From: JAJZMA01 sp021850405
GTDB lineage: Bacteria; Chloroflexota; Dormibacteria; Aeolococcales; Aeolococcaceae
Length of the DNA: 37,915 nucleotides
Reading direction: 5' to 3'
NCBI GenBank assembly: GCA_027365835.1
Contig: DAHXLU010000066.1
Coordinates: forward strand, 1-37,915
Shown here: piece after piece, positions 1-7,740 of the stretch
How positions within the stretch are numbered: the stretch's first letter is position 1
Layout: every line of letters starts with the position of its first letter
Position numbers and translations under genes: made by a program
The notes under the pieces: model-generated
The model's database searches: none
The model's input: the letters and a program-made list of their open reading frames with translations, nothing else
Told to the model about the DNA's origin: nothing

Positions 1-276
1 TCTGATACATCGGGATATGCTTCGTTCGGCAGCACCTCCCAGAACCGCTCGCGGCCCGTGCTCATGCCGACCAGACACAGTTTCCACATTATCAACAGCG
101 GACATTCAGGTTTGTCTCAAAAACGGGGTCAACTCCAGTTGGGGTATGTCCGTGTCCTGTCCGTGGGCTTGGTCTAATGTGAGGCTGTCTCCGCCGGATG
201 GGCGGAGCGGTTCTGCCGATGCATCCCGGTATGCGGACTGCACCCAGAAGTTATGGTTATTACGGTGGTGGAAACG
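1..276. other. Region upstream of nadB, no convincing gene
   Basis: No protein could be recognised here. One plus frame is open from the window edge to a stop at 172-174, and a short minus frame beginning near 103 runs off the left edge; neither resembles a known family. Positions 80-97 carry two abutting 9-mers, GTTTCCACA and TTATCAACA, each one or two changes from DnaA-box variants. nadA, often next to nadB, is not in view and could lie to the left. Confidence 0.4.
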
Positions 277-1860
277 ATGGATCTGACGGCTGGCCCTGCG
301 CCTTTCGATCTTGTGGTTGTCGGAAGCGGCGTATCTGGCCTGGCAGCGTCACTGACTGCTGCACCACTGGGACGCGTTGCCCTGGTTACCAAGGGTGGTC
401 TTGAGGATGGGTGCACCCGGTATGCTCAGGGAGGGCTGGCAGCTGCGCTGGGTGAGGATGACTCCCCTGACCTGCACTTTGCGGATACAGTGGCAGCCGG
501 CAGGGGGCTTTGTGATGAGGCGGCCGTGAGGGTGCTGGTGGATAGTGCCAGGGATGCTGTTGAAAGTTTGCTTGAATGGGGAGTCCAGTTCGACACTGAG
601 GATGGTCAGCTGCTGCTGGGCCAGGAGGCCGCACACAGCAGGCGTCGCATCGTTCACGCACACGGTGATGGCACTGGGCTCGCCATGGAGACGGCACTCG
701 CGGCGAAAGTGAGAGCCAGCTCGTGTCAGATTTTTGAGGGCCATGTGGTTGATGGCCTTCTTTTCAGTGGCGGGAGATGTGCAGGGGTATGCGGGACCAG
801 GGCCGTGAGTGGAGAAGCATTTGCAATAACTGGGCGTACTGTCCTGCTTGCCTCGGGCGGTGCCGGGAGGCTCTGGGGGAACACCACAAATCCAGAATCA
901 GCTACTGGGGATGGGGTATCGCTAGCTTATGAAGCGGGCGCGGAGGTTGGGAGTATGGAGTTTGTCCAGTTCCACCCAACCGCGCTGCATCTCGAGGGAG
1001 CGCCACGCTTTCTGGTCAGTGAGGCAGTGCGAGGAGAGGGAGCCCATGTGGTAAACAGGGCAGGCAAGCGATTCCTCTTCGATAGTGATGATCGGGGGGA
1101 GCTTGCTCCGAGGGATGCCGTGTCCCGCGCCATATGGAATGAGCTGGCCGCCTCCGGAGAGGACTCTGTCTTTATGGACTGCCGACCGATAGGTGACCGC
1201 CTCCCCGGTCGCTTCCCAGCCATTTCCGAAAAGCTGAGAACATTCGGTCTCGACATGGCCACAGACTTGATCCCAATAGCTCCAGCTGCACACTTTCTTA
1301 TGGGAGGGGTCAGAACCGATCTTTATGGCAGGACTACGGTGCCAGGGCTTTTTGCGAGCGGCGAGGTAGCCAGCACTGGGGTTCACGGCGCCAATCGCCT
1401 CGCGAGCAACAGCCTTCTGGAGTCGGTCGTGTTTGCGGAGCGGGCGGCTACTGCAGCCCTGGCGGAGAGTGCTGATGTAGAACTGGATCTGTCGGAGCTG
1501 CCGGAGCGTGTGACGCTACCTCCAGTTCCTGAGCGGTCCGTCGATGGTGTAACTGCTTCAAGGAAGCTGCTTTCGGAGATTGGGGACGTTATGTGGGAAG
1601 GGGTTGGCCTGGTCCGTTCCCGGGACAGCATTGAGCGGGCATTGGCCCGTCTGGAGCAGATGGAGGAGGATCCGGAAGTTATCTCCGGACGCCTCGTAGC
1701 TCCGCTGCGCACGGCTGAGATTATCTGTCATTCGGCGTTGTTACGCCAGGAAACAAGAGGTTCGCACGTCCGGGAGGAATTCCCGACTACATCAGAAGAG
1801 TGGCGCGGCATTGTCGTTGCCAGTAAGGAGAGAGGTGTCAGCTTTGACCGTTATGCTTGA
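277..1860 (+). CDS. nadB: L-aspartate oxidase NadB
   Basis: FAD-dependent enzyme that oxidises L-aspartate to iminoaspartate, the first step of de novo NAD synthesis (NadB-NadA-NadC). The N-terminus has the dinucleotide-binding motif VVVGSGVSGLAAS about ten residues in. The family histidine/arginine block (EAAHSRRRIVHAHGDGTG), the GDGVSLAYEAGAEVGSMEF segment with the following QFHPTAL, and the C-terminal FAD motif (ASGEVASTGVHGANRLASNS) are all present. It is about 527 aa, normal for the family. An in-frame ATG at 253 would add eight residues; I prefer 277 because GGTGG lies just upstream. The stop overlaps the start region of nadC, so the two are probably translationally coupled. Confidence 0.95.
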   Translation: MDLTAGPAPFDLVVVGSGVSGLAASLTAAPLGRVALVTKGGLEDGCTRYAQGGLAAALGEDDSPDLHFADTVAAGRGLCDEAAVRVLVDSARDAVESLLEWGVQFDTEDGQLLLGQEAAHSRRRIVHAHGDGTGLAMETALAAKVRASSCQIFEGHVVDGLLFSGGRCAGVCGTRAVSGEAFAITGRTVLLASGGAGRLWGNTTNPESATGDGVSLAYEAGAEVGSMEFVQFHPTALHLEGAPRFLVSEAVRGEGAHVVNRAGKRFLFDSDDRGELAPRDAVSRAIWNELAASGEDSVFMDCRPIGDRLPGRFPAISEKLRTFGLDMATDLIPIAPAAHFLMGGVRTDLYGRTTVPGLFASGEVASTGVHGANRLASNSLLESVVFAERAATAALAESADVELDLSELPERVTLPPVPERSVDGVTASRKLLSEIGDVMWEGVGLVRSRDSIERALARLEQMEEDPEVISGRLVAPLRTAEIICHSALLRQETRGSHVREEFPTTSEEWRGIVVASKERGVSFDRYA

Positions 1861-2710
1861 GCCAGCAGTGGATGCGTTGCCCCAGACTGTCGTGGATTCC
1901 CTGATTCGCGAAGCACTTGCAGAGGATATCGGTGAAGGGGATATTACAAGCGACCTGACCATTGCAGCGGATATGACTTGCAGGGGCAAGATTGTCTGCA
2001 AGGAGGAGGGTGTTGTGGCTGGCCTCGATGTTGCAGCCAGGGTCTTTGCCCTTGTTGACGACAGGATCCAGTTTGATATGAAGGCTCGCGATGGCGACAA
2101 GGTACAGGAAGACCAGATAATCGCCAGAATGCAGGGTCCCGCCCGGTCCCTGCTTGCAGCGGAACGGGTGGCCCTGAATTATCTTCAGCACCTGAGTGGA
2201 ATAGCAACACTGACGGCCAAGTATGTACGCGCAGTAGATGGCACCAAGGCCCAGATTCTGGACACCAGAAAGACCACCCCGGGTCTCAGAGTGCTGGAGA
2301 AGTACGCAACCCGTGTAGGTGGGGCGGTTAATCACCGGATGGGGCTATATGACGCGATCCTGATCAAGGACACCCACCTGGCATTGACCGGAGGGGTGGC
2401 TCCAGCACTTCGTGCTGTGCGGAAGGGTATGCCGGATGCCCCAGTCAATGTTGAGGTGAGCAACCTGCAGGAGCTGGAGCATGCACTCGGCGAAAAGGCT
2501 CCCCGTATTCTGCTGGATAATTTTGCGCCAGGCCAGGTGCGTGAGGCGATGCAGATGATACAGGGCCGCGCGAAAGTGGAAATAAGTGGCGGCGTATCTC
2601 TTACCAATGCCCGTGCCTATGCTCTTGCCGGGGCCGATTACATAAGCGTAGGCGCCCTTACTCATTCTGCCCAGGCGCTGGATTTCAGCATGAAGCTGAG
2701 CCGTTACTAG
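1835..2710 (+). CDS. nadC: Nicotinate-nucleotide pyrophosphorylase (carboxylating) NadC
   Basis: Quinolinate phosphoribosyltransferase: quinolinate plus PRPP gives nicotinate mononucleotide, CO2 and PPi. Recognisable family blocks are EDIGEGDITSDLT near the N-terminus, the LNYLQHLSGIAT helix, LDTRKTTPGLR (PRPP/quinolinate contacts), NHRMGLYDAILIKDTH and the C-terminal SGGVSLTNARAYALAGADYI barrel strand. The family usually has IKDNH where this has IKDTH, a mild change. The start is uncertain: AAGGAG at 1825-1830 could serve GTG 1835 or TTG 1844, and an ATG at 1853 is also possible. The gene begins inside the end of nadB, so the pair forms an operon. Confidence 0.95.
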   Translation: MSALTVMLEPAVDALPQTVVDSLIREALAEDIGEGDITSDLTIAADMTCRGKIVCKEEGVVAGLDVAARVFALVDDRIQFDMKARDGDKVQEDQIIARMQGPARSLLAAERVALNYLQHLSGIATLTAKYVRAVDGTKAQILDTRKTTPGLRVLEKYATRVGGAVNHRMGLYDAILIKDTHLALTGGVAPALRAVRKGMPDAPVNVEVSNLQELEHALGEKAPRILLDNFAPGQVREAMQMIQGRAKVEISGGVSLTNARAYALAGADYISVGALTHSAQALDFSMKLSRY

Positions 2711-2745
2711 CAGAACAGTGTGCGGCCGTCCTGCCTGCGCCTGCA

Positions 2746-2777
2746 CGCTTTAGGGGCCGGCTCAGGCCGGCGGAGCG
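2746..2777. terminator. Stem-loop between convergent nadC and DUF2017 gene
   Basis: GCCGGC at 2756-2761 and again at 2766-2771 forms a 6-bp GC stem around the tetraloop TCAG. An outer CGCT/AGCG pairing (2746-2749 with 2774-2777) could extend it across an internal loop. It lies between two convergent genes and overlaps the DUF2017 stop codon, as expected of a shared terminator. There is no strong T-tract on either side. Confidence 0.5.
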
Positions 2778-3238
2778 TCAGTTTTGGCGGCACTATCCAT
2801 GCTGCCCAGCTGTGCGGTGAGCTGTTCCTGGAGCCATGTCAGTGCCACAAGCTGCTGGTACGCTGGCTGGCTCTGTAACCCCTTGTCATCCAGCCAGTCC
2901 TCATCCCGGATTCCAAGTTCGCCTGCCGCTGCCAGTCGCAGGTGATTGAGTGCCCGGATCCATCTCCAGGTCTGCTCCTGGTCCAGCACGCAGCTCCCTT
3001 CTCCGGTGAGGCTGCTTCGAATCAGTGCTATGTCGGACCGCCGCCCCTCCTGGATTTCCGGAAGTGTCCATCGACGGTATTCTGCTTCCAGCACAAGGTC
3101 CTGGTAGGCGTGGGGTGAGGTTCTTGGAACAACTCCAATTTTCGGCTCCAGATAGTCCAGTGCCTGCGTAATTCCTGTCTTCTCCGCGGCAGAGAAGCGC
3201 AGGATGAGGTGCTGGCCGGTATTTTCTATCTCAGCCAT
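2762..3238 (-). CDS. DUF2017 family protein
   Basis: A 158-aa soluble protein that I assign to the DUF2017 family, a family of unknown function typically encoded beside clpS in Actinobacteria. Family-like blocks are LVLEAEYRRWTLPEIQEGRR and WIRALNHLRLAAAGELGI, followed by a helical C-terminal LTWLQEQLTAQL. It starts 11 bp after the clpS stop on the same strand, so both are very likely co-transcribed and coupled. A role connected to ClpS-dependent proteolysis is inference from gene order only. No catalytic motif is visible. Confidence 0.8.
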   Translation of the reverse strand: MAEIENTGQHLILRFSAAEKTGITQALDYLEPKIGVVPRTSPHAYQDLVLEAEYRRWTLPEIQEGRRSDIALIRSSLTGEGSCVLDQEQTWRWIRALNHLRLAAAGELGIRDEDWLDDKGLQSQPAYQQLVALTWLQEQLTAQLGSMDSAAKTDAPPA

Positions 3239-3249
3239 CCTGGTCTACT

Positions 3250-3534
3250 TCAGTCCTTGGCCAGGGTTGCCTGGACGCCGCTCGCATGGAGCTGGGCCAC
3301 TGATACTTCTGCCTGTTCCCTTGGCTGGCTTGCGACCACGGCATGCCCTTCCGTGTGTACCTGCAGCATGAGCTGGGTTGCCCGGTCCAGATCATAGCCG
3401 AACAGCCGCCGGAATACGAGAACCATGTAGGACATCAGGGTCACCGGATCGTTCCAGACTATTACGTTCCACATGTGCTCCCGTAGACGGGTTTTGTTTC
3501 TGCCGGTTCCTGGGCTTGGGGTATGCATCGCCAT
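3250..3534 (-). CDS. clpS: ATP-dependent Clp protease adaptor ClpS
   Basis: ClpS binds N-degron substrates (bulky hydrophobic N-terminal residues) and hands them to the N-domain of the Clp unfoldase, here presumably the ClpC encoded near 11.2 kb. The 94-aa sequence has the full core: WNVIVWNDPVTLMSYMV, the LFGYDLDRATQLMLQVHTEG helix-loop with the conserved HTEG, AVVASQPREQAE and a final LHASGVQATL. The substrate-pocket DP/LMSYM residues are present. The ~15-residue N-terminal tail is probably flexible. It sits between the upstream Zn-ribbon gene (gap about 33 bp) and the DUF2017 gene (gap 11 bp), a three-gene minus-strand unit. Confidence 0.92.
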   Translation of the reverse strand: MAMHTPSPGTGRNKTRLREHMWNVIVWNDPVTLMSYMVLVFRRLFGYDLDRATQLMLQVHTEGHAVVASQPREQAEVSVAQLHASGVQATLAKD

Positions 3535-3567
3535 ACCCCAAGGGTACCGGAGACCAAGCCTGTCGGG

Positions 3568-3756
3568 CTACATTGAGCCCGATGCAGACCTGGACCGACT
3601 GAAGGGACCGGTCGTGCCTAGCCTTGATGGCTCAAGTACAGCGCGAAGCGGGACCTCACAGGTATGACAGATAATCCAGATGGTGTCAGGAGCCTTCACG
3701 TCCCGCTCCATCTGATGCTTTCGTCCACAGTCCTCGCACGTAATTGTGACACGCAT
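3568..3756 (-). CDS. Small putative zinc-ribbon protein
   Basis: A 62-aa protein with two CxxC pairs (CEDCG at residues 7-11 and CHTCE near 32-36), spaced like a four-cysteine zinc ribbon and followed by a serine/arginine-rich tail. I chose ATG 3756 rather than a longer upstream frame because AGGGG lies eight bases before it and the ribbon begins a few residues later. It is the first gene of the unit that continues into clpS and the DUF2017 gene. Its function is unknown; RNA, DNA or protein binding are all possible. Confidence 0.6.
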   Translation of the reverse strand: MRVTITCEDCGRKHQMERDVKAPDTIWIICHTCEVPLRAVLEPSRLGTTGPFSRSRSASGSM

Positions 3757-4261
3757 TGCCGTTACCCCTATAGAGCCGGGTTGCGGTATCTCCTCTGTTG
3801 CCCGCCTGGGGCCCGGTTCCACTTACTAATCTGGCACGTCGGCTGGTTACATACGTGGTGGTCGGGTACCACCTCTGTCACACTCGTTCAACACCAATGT
3901 ATCGGATCCATGGCGATGGCTCACAGAATGGTCGGCCGGCCACATCGTTGGGCGAAACTCCGGCAGTGGCAGTGGTCCAACGGGCTATAGGGGCCATCTT
4001 TGGCTGTGCCGATGTTGCTCGCGCGAGAATCCGGGCATGGCTGGGGTCAACGGCTCCGGGGCATCCAGTCGTCCCCAGTAGTGGTCTGGATAGGGCACAG
4101 TGGACCTGGTGGGTGCTGAGTAGACAACCTGTTACAGTGTGCAGGCACAGCGCATATGGCTGGCTGGATGAGTGGGTTGGGGTCCCCTGGGCATGAGCAG
4201 TCTTGGTATCAAGGTATGAGGATTCCTGGCTGTGGGCAGTAGCTCAGGTGGAAGTTTGCTG
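3757..4261. other. Intergenic region without a recognisable gene
   Basis: About 500 bases lie between the start of the Zn-ribbon gene and the end of the repeat protein. One plus-strand frame (3798-4196) is open, but its translation has no recognisable family, no good ribosome-binding site and unnatural composition. A small inverted repeat, GGTGGT/ACCACC (3857-3862 with 3868-3873), lies about 100 bases upstream of the minus-strand Zn-ribbon gene and could be an operator or part of its leader. I could not identify a convincing promoter. Confidence 0.4.
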
Positions 4262-4315
4262 GTGCACCGCGACTGCTGTCCCTTGTCCCTGATCCCGGGA
4301 GCAGTCGCGGCGCAC
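4262..4315 (-). terminator. Hairpin terminator of the repeat protein gene
   Basis: GTGCACCGCGACTGCT (4262-4277) pairs with AGCAGTCGCGGCGCAC (4300-4315) with one A/C mismatch. The stem can continue inward through CCC/GGG with a two-base bulge. It begins six bases past the minus-strand stop codon of the 4321-6921 gene. It lacks a clear U-tract, so the efficiency of termination is uncertain. Confidence 0.65.
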
Positions 4316-4320
4316 GCAAG

Positions 4321-6921
4321 TTATGACGCAGCGGCCATCCCTACAACAGGCTTGTTGAGATGCTGCGCCCCCATGGAGCCGTAGTATGAAGCATCTCCAA
4401 ACGGAAGAACCGCTCCAGATGCCGTGGTGAGCCAGTAGCCTTCCCCAGATGGAGTTCCTGCGATTCCTACAATGGGAGAAGAAAGCTGTATGTCAAGAGC
4501 AGACCCGTAGTACGCTGCGTCGCCGAAGGGATATACCACTCCGCTGGCCGTGGTCAGCCAGTAGCCCTTGCCATCGGGTGTAGCCGCCATCCCGACTACC
4601 GGGGAGGTCAGGTGGGTGCCACCAAGCGAGCCGTAGCCGCCAGCGTCGCCGAAGGGGAATATGCCTCCATCTGCAGCCACAAGCCAGTACCCCTCGCCGT
4701 CCGGCGTGGCCACCATCCCAACCACCGGCTTGTTGAGGTGGGTAGCTCCAAGTGAGCCATAGCCACCAGCATTCCCGAACGGGAAGATGCCGCCGTCTGC
4801 AGCTACGAGCCAGTAGCCCTTGCCATCCGGGGTAGCGGCCATACCTACAACGGGCTTGTTGAGGTAGGTGCCTCCAAGTGAGCCGTAGCCACCAGCATTC
4901 CCGAACGGGAAGACTCCACCGTCCGCAGCCACAAGCCAGTAGCCCTGGTTATCCGGGGTGGCTGCCATGCCCACAACTGGCTTGTTGAGGTGGGTGCCAC
5001 CAAGCGAGCCGTAGCCACCAACGCTTCCGAACGGGAATATGCCTCCATCTGCAGCCACAAGCCAGTACCCCGGAGAGGTCACGGGAGATACCGGGAGTGG
5101 TGTGCTTGTCACAGACAGGGAGGTGGACGCTGAAGTGCCAGCATAGGTACTGTCACCGGAATAGGTTGCTGTGATGGAGTAGTTTCCCACTGCGAGATCT
5201 GCAGGAGTGGTACAGCTTGTGGTTGGCAACACGGCGGTGCAGAGTGTCGATGAACCGGAGGTGAACGACACCATGCCGGTAGCTGCCAGTGGAAGGCCAC
5301 TCTCGGAAAGGGCAGAACTCTGCCCATACGTAACAGTGGAGGGTGAGGCACTCGCGGTCATGGTAGTGGGAGTTGGCCCTGGTACGGCAGTGACAGCCAG
5401 GGAGGTGGACGCTGAAGTGCCAGCATAGGTACTGTCACCGGAATAGGTTGCTGTGATGGAGTAGTTTCCCACCGCGAGATCTGCAGGAGTGGTACAGCTT
5501 GTGGTTGGCAACACGGCGGTGCAGAGTGTCGATGAACCGGAGGTGAACGACACCATGCCGGTAGCTGCCAGTGGAAGGCCACTGTCGGAAAGGGCAGAGC
5601 TGTGCCCATACGTAACAGTGGAGGGTGAGGCACTCGCGGTCATGGTAGTGGGGACAATAAGGACTGTCTGCTCCAGAGAAAGCGTCCCAGCTGAGGACTG
5701 GTACTGGGCGTAGCCGCTATACGAAGGGGTGACATTGTATGTTCCAGCGCTCGTGTAGGTAACCGTACACGTAGCCCGGCCTGTGGTCGTATTGACCGGG
5801 GCCGGGCTGCAGCCAGACACCACGTCGTCGTTGACATCATTGAAAGTTACTGTTCCCCCAGTTGGGACCGGCGATACAGTAGCCGTATACGTCATGCTAC
5901 TCCCCACATAGGCTGGGTTTGCTGACGATGTCATCGCTGTCGTGGTTGATACCGGTGGCACTGTGTATGAGATTGTGACTGAGGATAAAGTGTACGCCGC
6001 CAGCGTCATGGAAACGTTTGTGGATCCTGTCACAGCAAAGCTTGAGCCTCCCCCTCCAGGGGCGTCCAAGCCGCCGCCGCCACCGCCGCCACCCCCGTAG
6101 TAGCCGCCGCCTCCACCGCCGCCACCGTAGCCCGAACTGCCACCTGATCCACCCGTGCCGCCGCTAGTGGCACTGCCGTTTCCCCCTGTGCTGGTGCCGC
6201 CATAGCTACCGGCACCTCCAGCAGTGCAGCTGCCTCCAGCGGTATTGGCAATGCCTGCTAAAGTGGAGACTGAGGCCCCTCCTGCATTGCATGCGACTGA
6301 AGACCCAGCACCACCTGACCCACCATCACCAGAGAGGCTCGCACCGCCACCCCCACCTGCCACGACCAGCCGTGGGTCGGATGTCGTGCCAAGGCTGGAG
6401 AGGCATGTGGCACTCGTGAGGGAGCAAGTTTGCACGGTACTTGCACCTCCGCCGCTACTGCCATCACCACCAGTTGAGACTGACGAACCACCAGCCCCTC
6501 CACCACCAAACACAGCAGATCCGCTGGTGGTGCCGTACTGGCCCATTCCACCAACCTCAACGTAGAGCGTGTCTGGCGATGTCACTGGAATGGTTGCAGT
6601 AACCTTTGCTCCGGCCCCGCCGGATGTGGAGTTGGGAGGGGTCGCAGGTCCTCCAGCCCCGCCTATGGCGGTCACAGAGACCTGGCTGACCCCGGAAGGT
6701 ATGTTGAGACATTGCTCGGCCCCGGTGAAGCTGAATTTTGTTGTCTCTATGCCGGTGGACGAGATGGTTCCGGATGTGGAGCAGGTAGTGCCCGACGCCA
6801 GGACAGGAGCGCCAAGCGCTGCCGGTGCAAGGCACCCGCCAAGCACTGCAATACTCGCTGCCAGCCCGCGGAGCAGACCGCCTGGTGCCGATGTTGACAC
6901 TGCCACTTTTTTGGGGTTCAT
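4321..6921 (-). CDS. Secreted glycine-rich, Ig-like and GYWLVAADGG-repeat protein
   Basis: An 866-aa exported protein. An N-terminal signal peptide (basic MNPKK, then a hydrophobic stretch ending near AALGAPVLASG, about residue 42) is followed by a glycine-rich domain (about 60-320, opening FSFTGAEQCLNIPSGVSQVS). Next come one Ig-like domain (about 325-420), two nearly identical Ig-like domains of 94 aa (about 425-610), and six C-terminal repeats of about 41 aa (620-866) of the form GYWLVAADGGIFPFG...PVVGMAATPDG. The last repeats may fold as beta-propeller blades (inference). No anchor or sortase motif is visible. I use ATG 6921 because GGAGG precedes it; the frame also has a GTG 18 bases upstream that overlaps that site. 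A surface or adhesive role is likely but unproven. Confidence 0.8.
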   Translation of the reverse strand: MNPKKVAVSTSAPGGLLRGLAASIAVLGGCLAPAALGAPVLASGTTCSTSGTISSTGIETTKFSFTGAEQCLNIPSGVSQVSVTAIGGAGGPATPPNSTSGGAGAKVTATIPVTSPDTLYVEVGGMGQYGTTSGSAVFGGGGAGGSSVSTGGDGSSGGGASTVQTCSLTSATCLSSLGTTSDPRLVVAGGGGGASLSGDGGSGGAGSSVACNAGGASVSTLAGIANTAGGSCTAGGAGSYGGTSTGGNGSATSGGTGGSGGSSGYGGGGGGGGYYGGGGGGGGGLDAPGGGGSSFAVTGSTNVSMTLAAYTLSSVTISYTVPPVSTTTAMTSSANPAYVGSSMTYTATVSPVPTGGTVTFNDVNDDVVSGCSPAPVNTTTGRATCTVTYTSAGTYNVTPSYSGYAQYQSSAGTLSLEQTVLIVPTTMTASASPSTVTYGHSSALSDSGLPLAATGMVSFTSGSSTLCTAVLPTTSCTTPADLAVGNYSITATYSGDSTYAGTSASTSLAVTAVPGPTPTTMTASASPSTVTYGQSSALSESGLPLAATGMVSFTSGSSTLCTAVLPTTSCTTPADLAVGNYSITATYSGDSTYAGTSASTSLSVTSTPLPVSPVTSPGYWLVAADGGIFPFGSVGGYGSLGGTHLNKPVVGMAATPDNQGYWLVAADGGVFPFGNAGGYGSLGGTYLNKPVVGMAATPDGKGYWLVAADGGIFPFGNAGGYGSLGATHLNKPVVGMVATPDGEGYWLVAADGGIFPFGDAGGYGSLGGTHLTSPVVGMAATPDGKGYWLTTASGVVYPFGDAAYYGSALDIQLSSPIVGIAGTPSGEGYWLTTASGAVLPFGDASYYGSMGAQHLNKPVVGMAAAS
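4324..5072 (-). repeat. Six tandem ~123-bp coding repeats
   Basis: The 3' part of the secreted protein gene consists of six consecutive units of about 123 bp (41 codons). The four upstream-most units are very similar at DNA level, sharing for example GGGAATATGCCTCC and GAGCCGTAGCC on the plus strand. The two units nearest the stop are more diverged (WLTTASG instead of WLVAADGG). This gradient suggests recent expansion or gene conversion at the 5' side of the array. Confidence 0.85.
5111..5370 (-). repeat. 260-bp direct repeat, copy 1 (Ig-like domain)
   Basis: This copy matches 5393-5652 at all but five of 260 positions by eye, a period of 282 bp (94 codons). It encodes the second of two Ig-like domains beginning PTTMTASASPSTVTYG. 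Two differences fall close together, in the region encoding GQSSALSES versus GHSSALSDS. The near identity implies a recent tandem duplication or ongoing conversion. Confidence 0.9.
5393..5652 (-). repeat. 260-bp direct repeat, copy 2 (Ig-like domain)
   Basis: This is the partner of 5111-5370, separated from it by 22 bases that encode the linker between domains. It is a likely site for slipped-strand or recombinational gain and loss of one 94-aa domain, and for assembly collapse with short reads. Confidence 0.9.
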
Positions 6922-7010
6922 TCTATTTGCTTCCTCCACCAGTCCATGGTCTTGCCTTTCCTGATCCCGCAGGACAGACGTGCGGTTCTGCTGAGACAGG
7001 AATGCGCGCC

Positions 7011-7040
7011 AGTATATGAAAAACCGGTCAACTCTAGCAA
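7011..7040 (-). promoter_or_regulatory. Candidate sigma-70-type promoter for the secreted repeat protein
   Basis: On the minus strand, TTGCTA (plus 7035-7040) and TATACT (plus 7011-7016) are separated by 18 bases. Transcription would start near 7004 and give a leader of about 80 nt before ATG 6921. A TTGACC lies between them but at an unsuitable distance. AGTGCGCTC occurs twice at a 12-bp period just upstream (7047-7055 and 7059-7067) and may be a regulator site. Confidence 0.4.
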
Positions 7041-7740
7041 GCTGGAAGTGCGCTCAAGAGTGCGCTCTGCTCACACTGCATGTCCAGAAGCACAGGGCGC
7101 AGTGTATGTTGCATGCTGCACTGCACTGCACTGCACTGCAACGCGCGCCCTTCTGTCGAGCAGGGTGGCGCGTCAGGTGAATCCATCAACGCTCTATACC
7201 TGGCGATAGTGGGCTGTCAGATTCGTCAAGATGGGGCTGTGGCCACTTGCCATCCAGATGATATTTGACAGATGGCATACTGAAACTGTGGGCTCGGCTG
7301 CACTGGCCCCAGTAGAGCTTCCTGCACACCGCTCCAGGCTGGAGATGGGTACTCTGGCAGATCCTGTCGCAAATGGCAGGGCGCATTGCATTTACATTGC
7401 ATGGATCAGATTGTCGGATTTCATGTTTTGGTAAACACCAGGAGCATGCAGAGCCCCGGCTTCAAAACTGTGGCTACAAACCAGAATTACGTCTATGGGG
7501 GGTGACCTTGCCCGGGAGGACCAGTTACGTGGTGCGTTGCAAATGGGTCCTGGCATGATGCCATGGTCCACGATTGGCATGAGCGAAGCGGCCGCCCCTG
7601 CCACAAATAGTACTGCTATGGCTTCCTGCTACAGCCGCTATTCCGATCTGATGGTCGAGCGTACTGAGAGATCCCATCGGTATACCGTGGATGGGCGGAT
7701 GTGCCTGACTTTTGCCCTGGAATGGAGTGACTACTCTGGG
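7041..7740. other. Long non-coding stretch between repeat protein and hicA
   Basis: No frame here gives a recognisable product. The stretch contains the CTGCA microsatellite (7116-7140), an inverted repeat TGCCATC-N16-GATGGCA (7248-7254 with 7271-7277), and a direct repeat CATTGCAT-N3-CATTGCAT (7384-7402) with an 11-bp period, close to one helical turn. It may be a regulatory region for the minus-strand secreted protein, a decayed gene, or both. Confidence 0.4.
7116..7140. repeat. Pentanucleotide microsatellite (CTGCA)x5
   Basis: Five perfect tandem copies of CTGCA, flanked by the related GCATG and ending in ACGCGCG. It lies about 75 bp upstream of the candidate -35 box and about 195 bp upstream of the start codon of the secreted repeat protein. 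The location suits length-dependent modulation of transcription, but no such role is shown. Confidence 0.9.

Noticed and set aside
3798..4196. Open 132-codon plus-strand frame
   Set aside because: No ribosome-binding site, no family resemblance, rich in Trp/Arg/His as expected of translated non-coding DNA.
4324..5072. Regular repeats considered as a CRISPR array
   Set aside because: Units are coding, about 123 bp, with no unique spacers between identical short repeats.
5640..6565. Several long frames antisense or out of phase to the secreted protein, rich in Pro/Ala
   Set aside because: They are by-products of the glycine-rich and repeat codons of the real gene.
7265..7270. Consensus TTGACA in the region upstream of the secreted protein
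   Set aside because: No -10 box at the right spacing and no downstream plus-strand gene.
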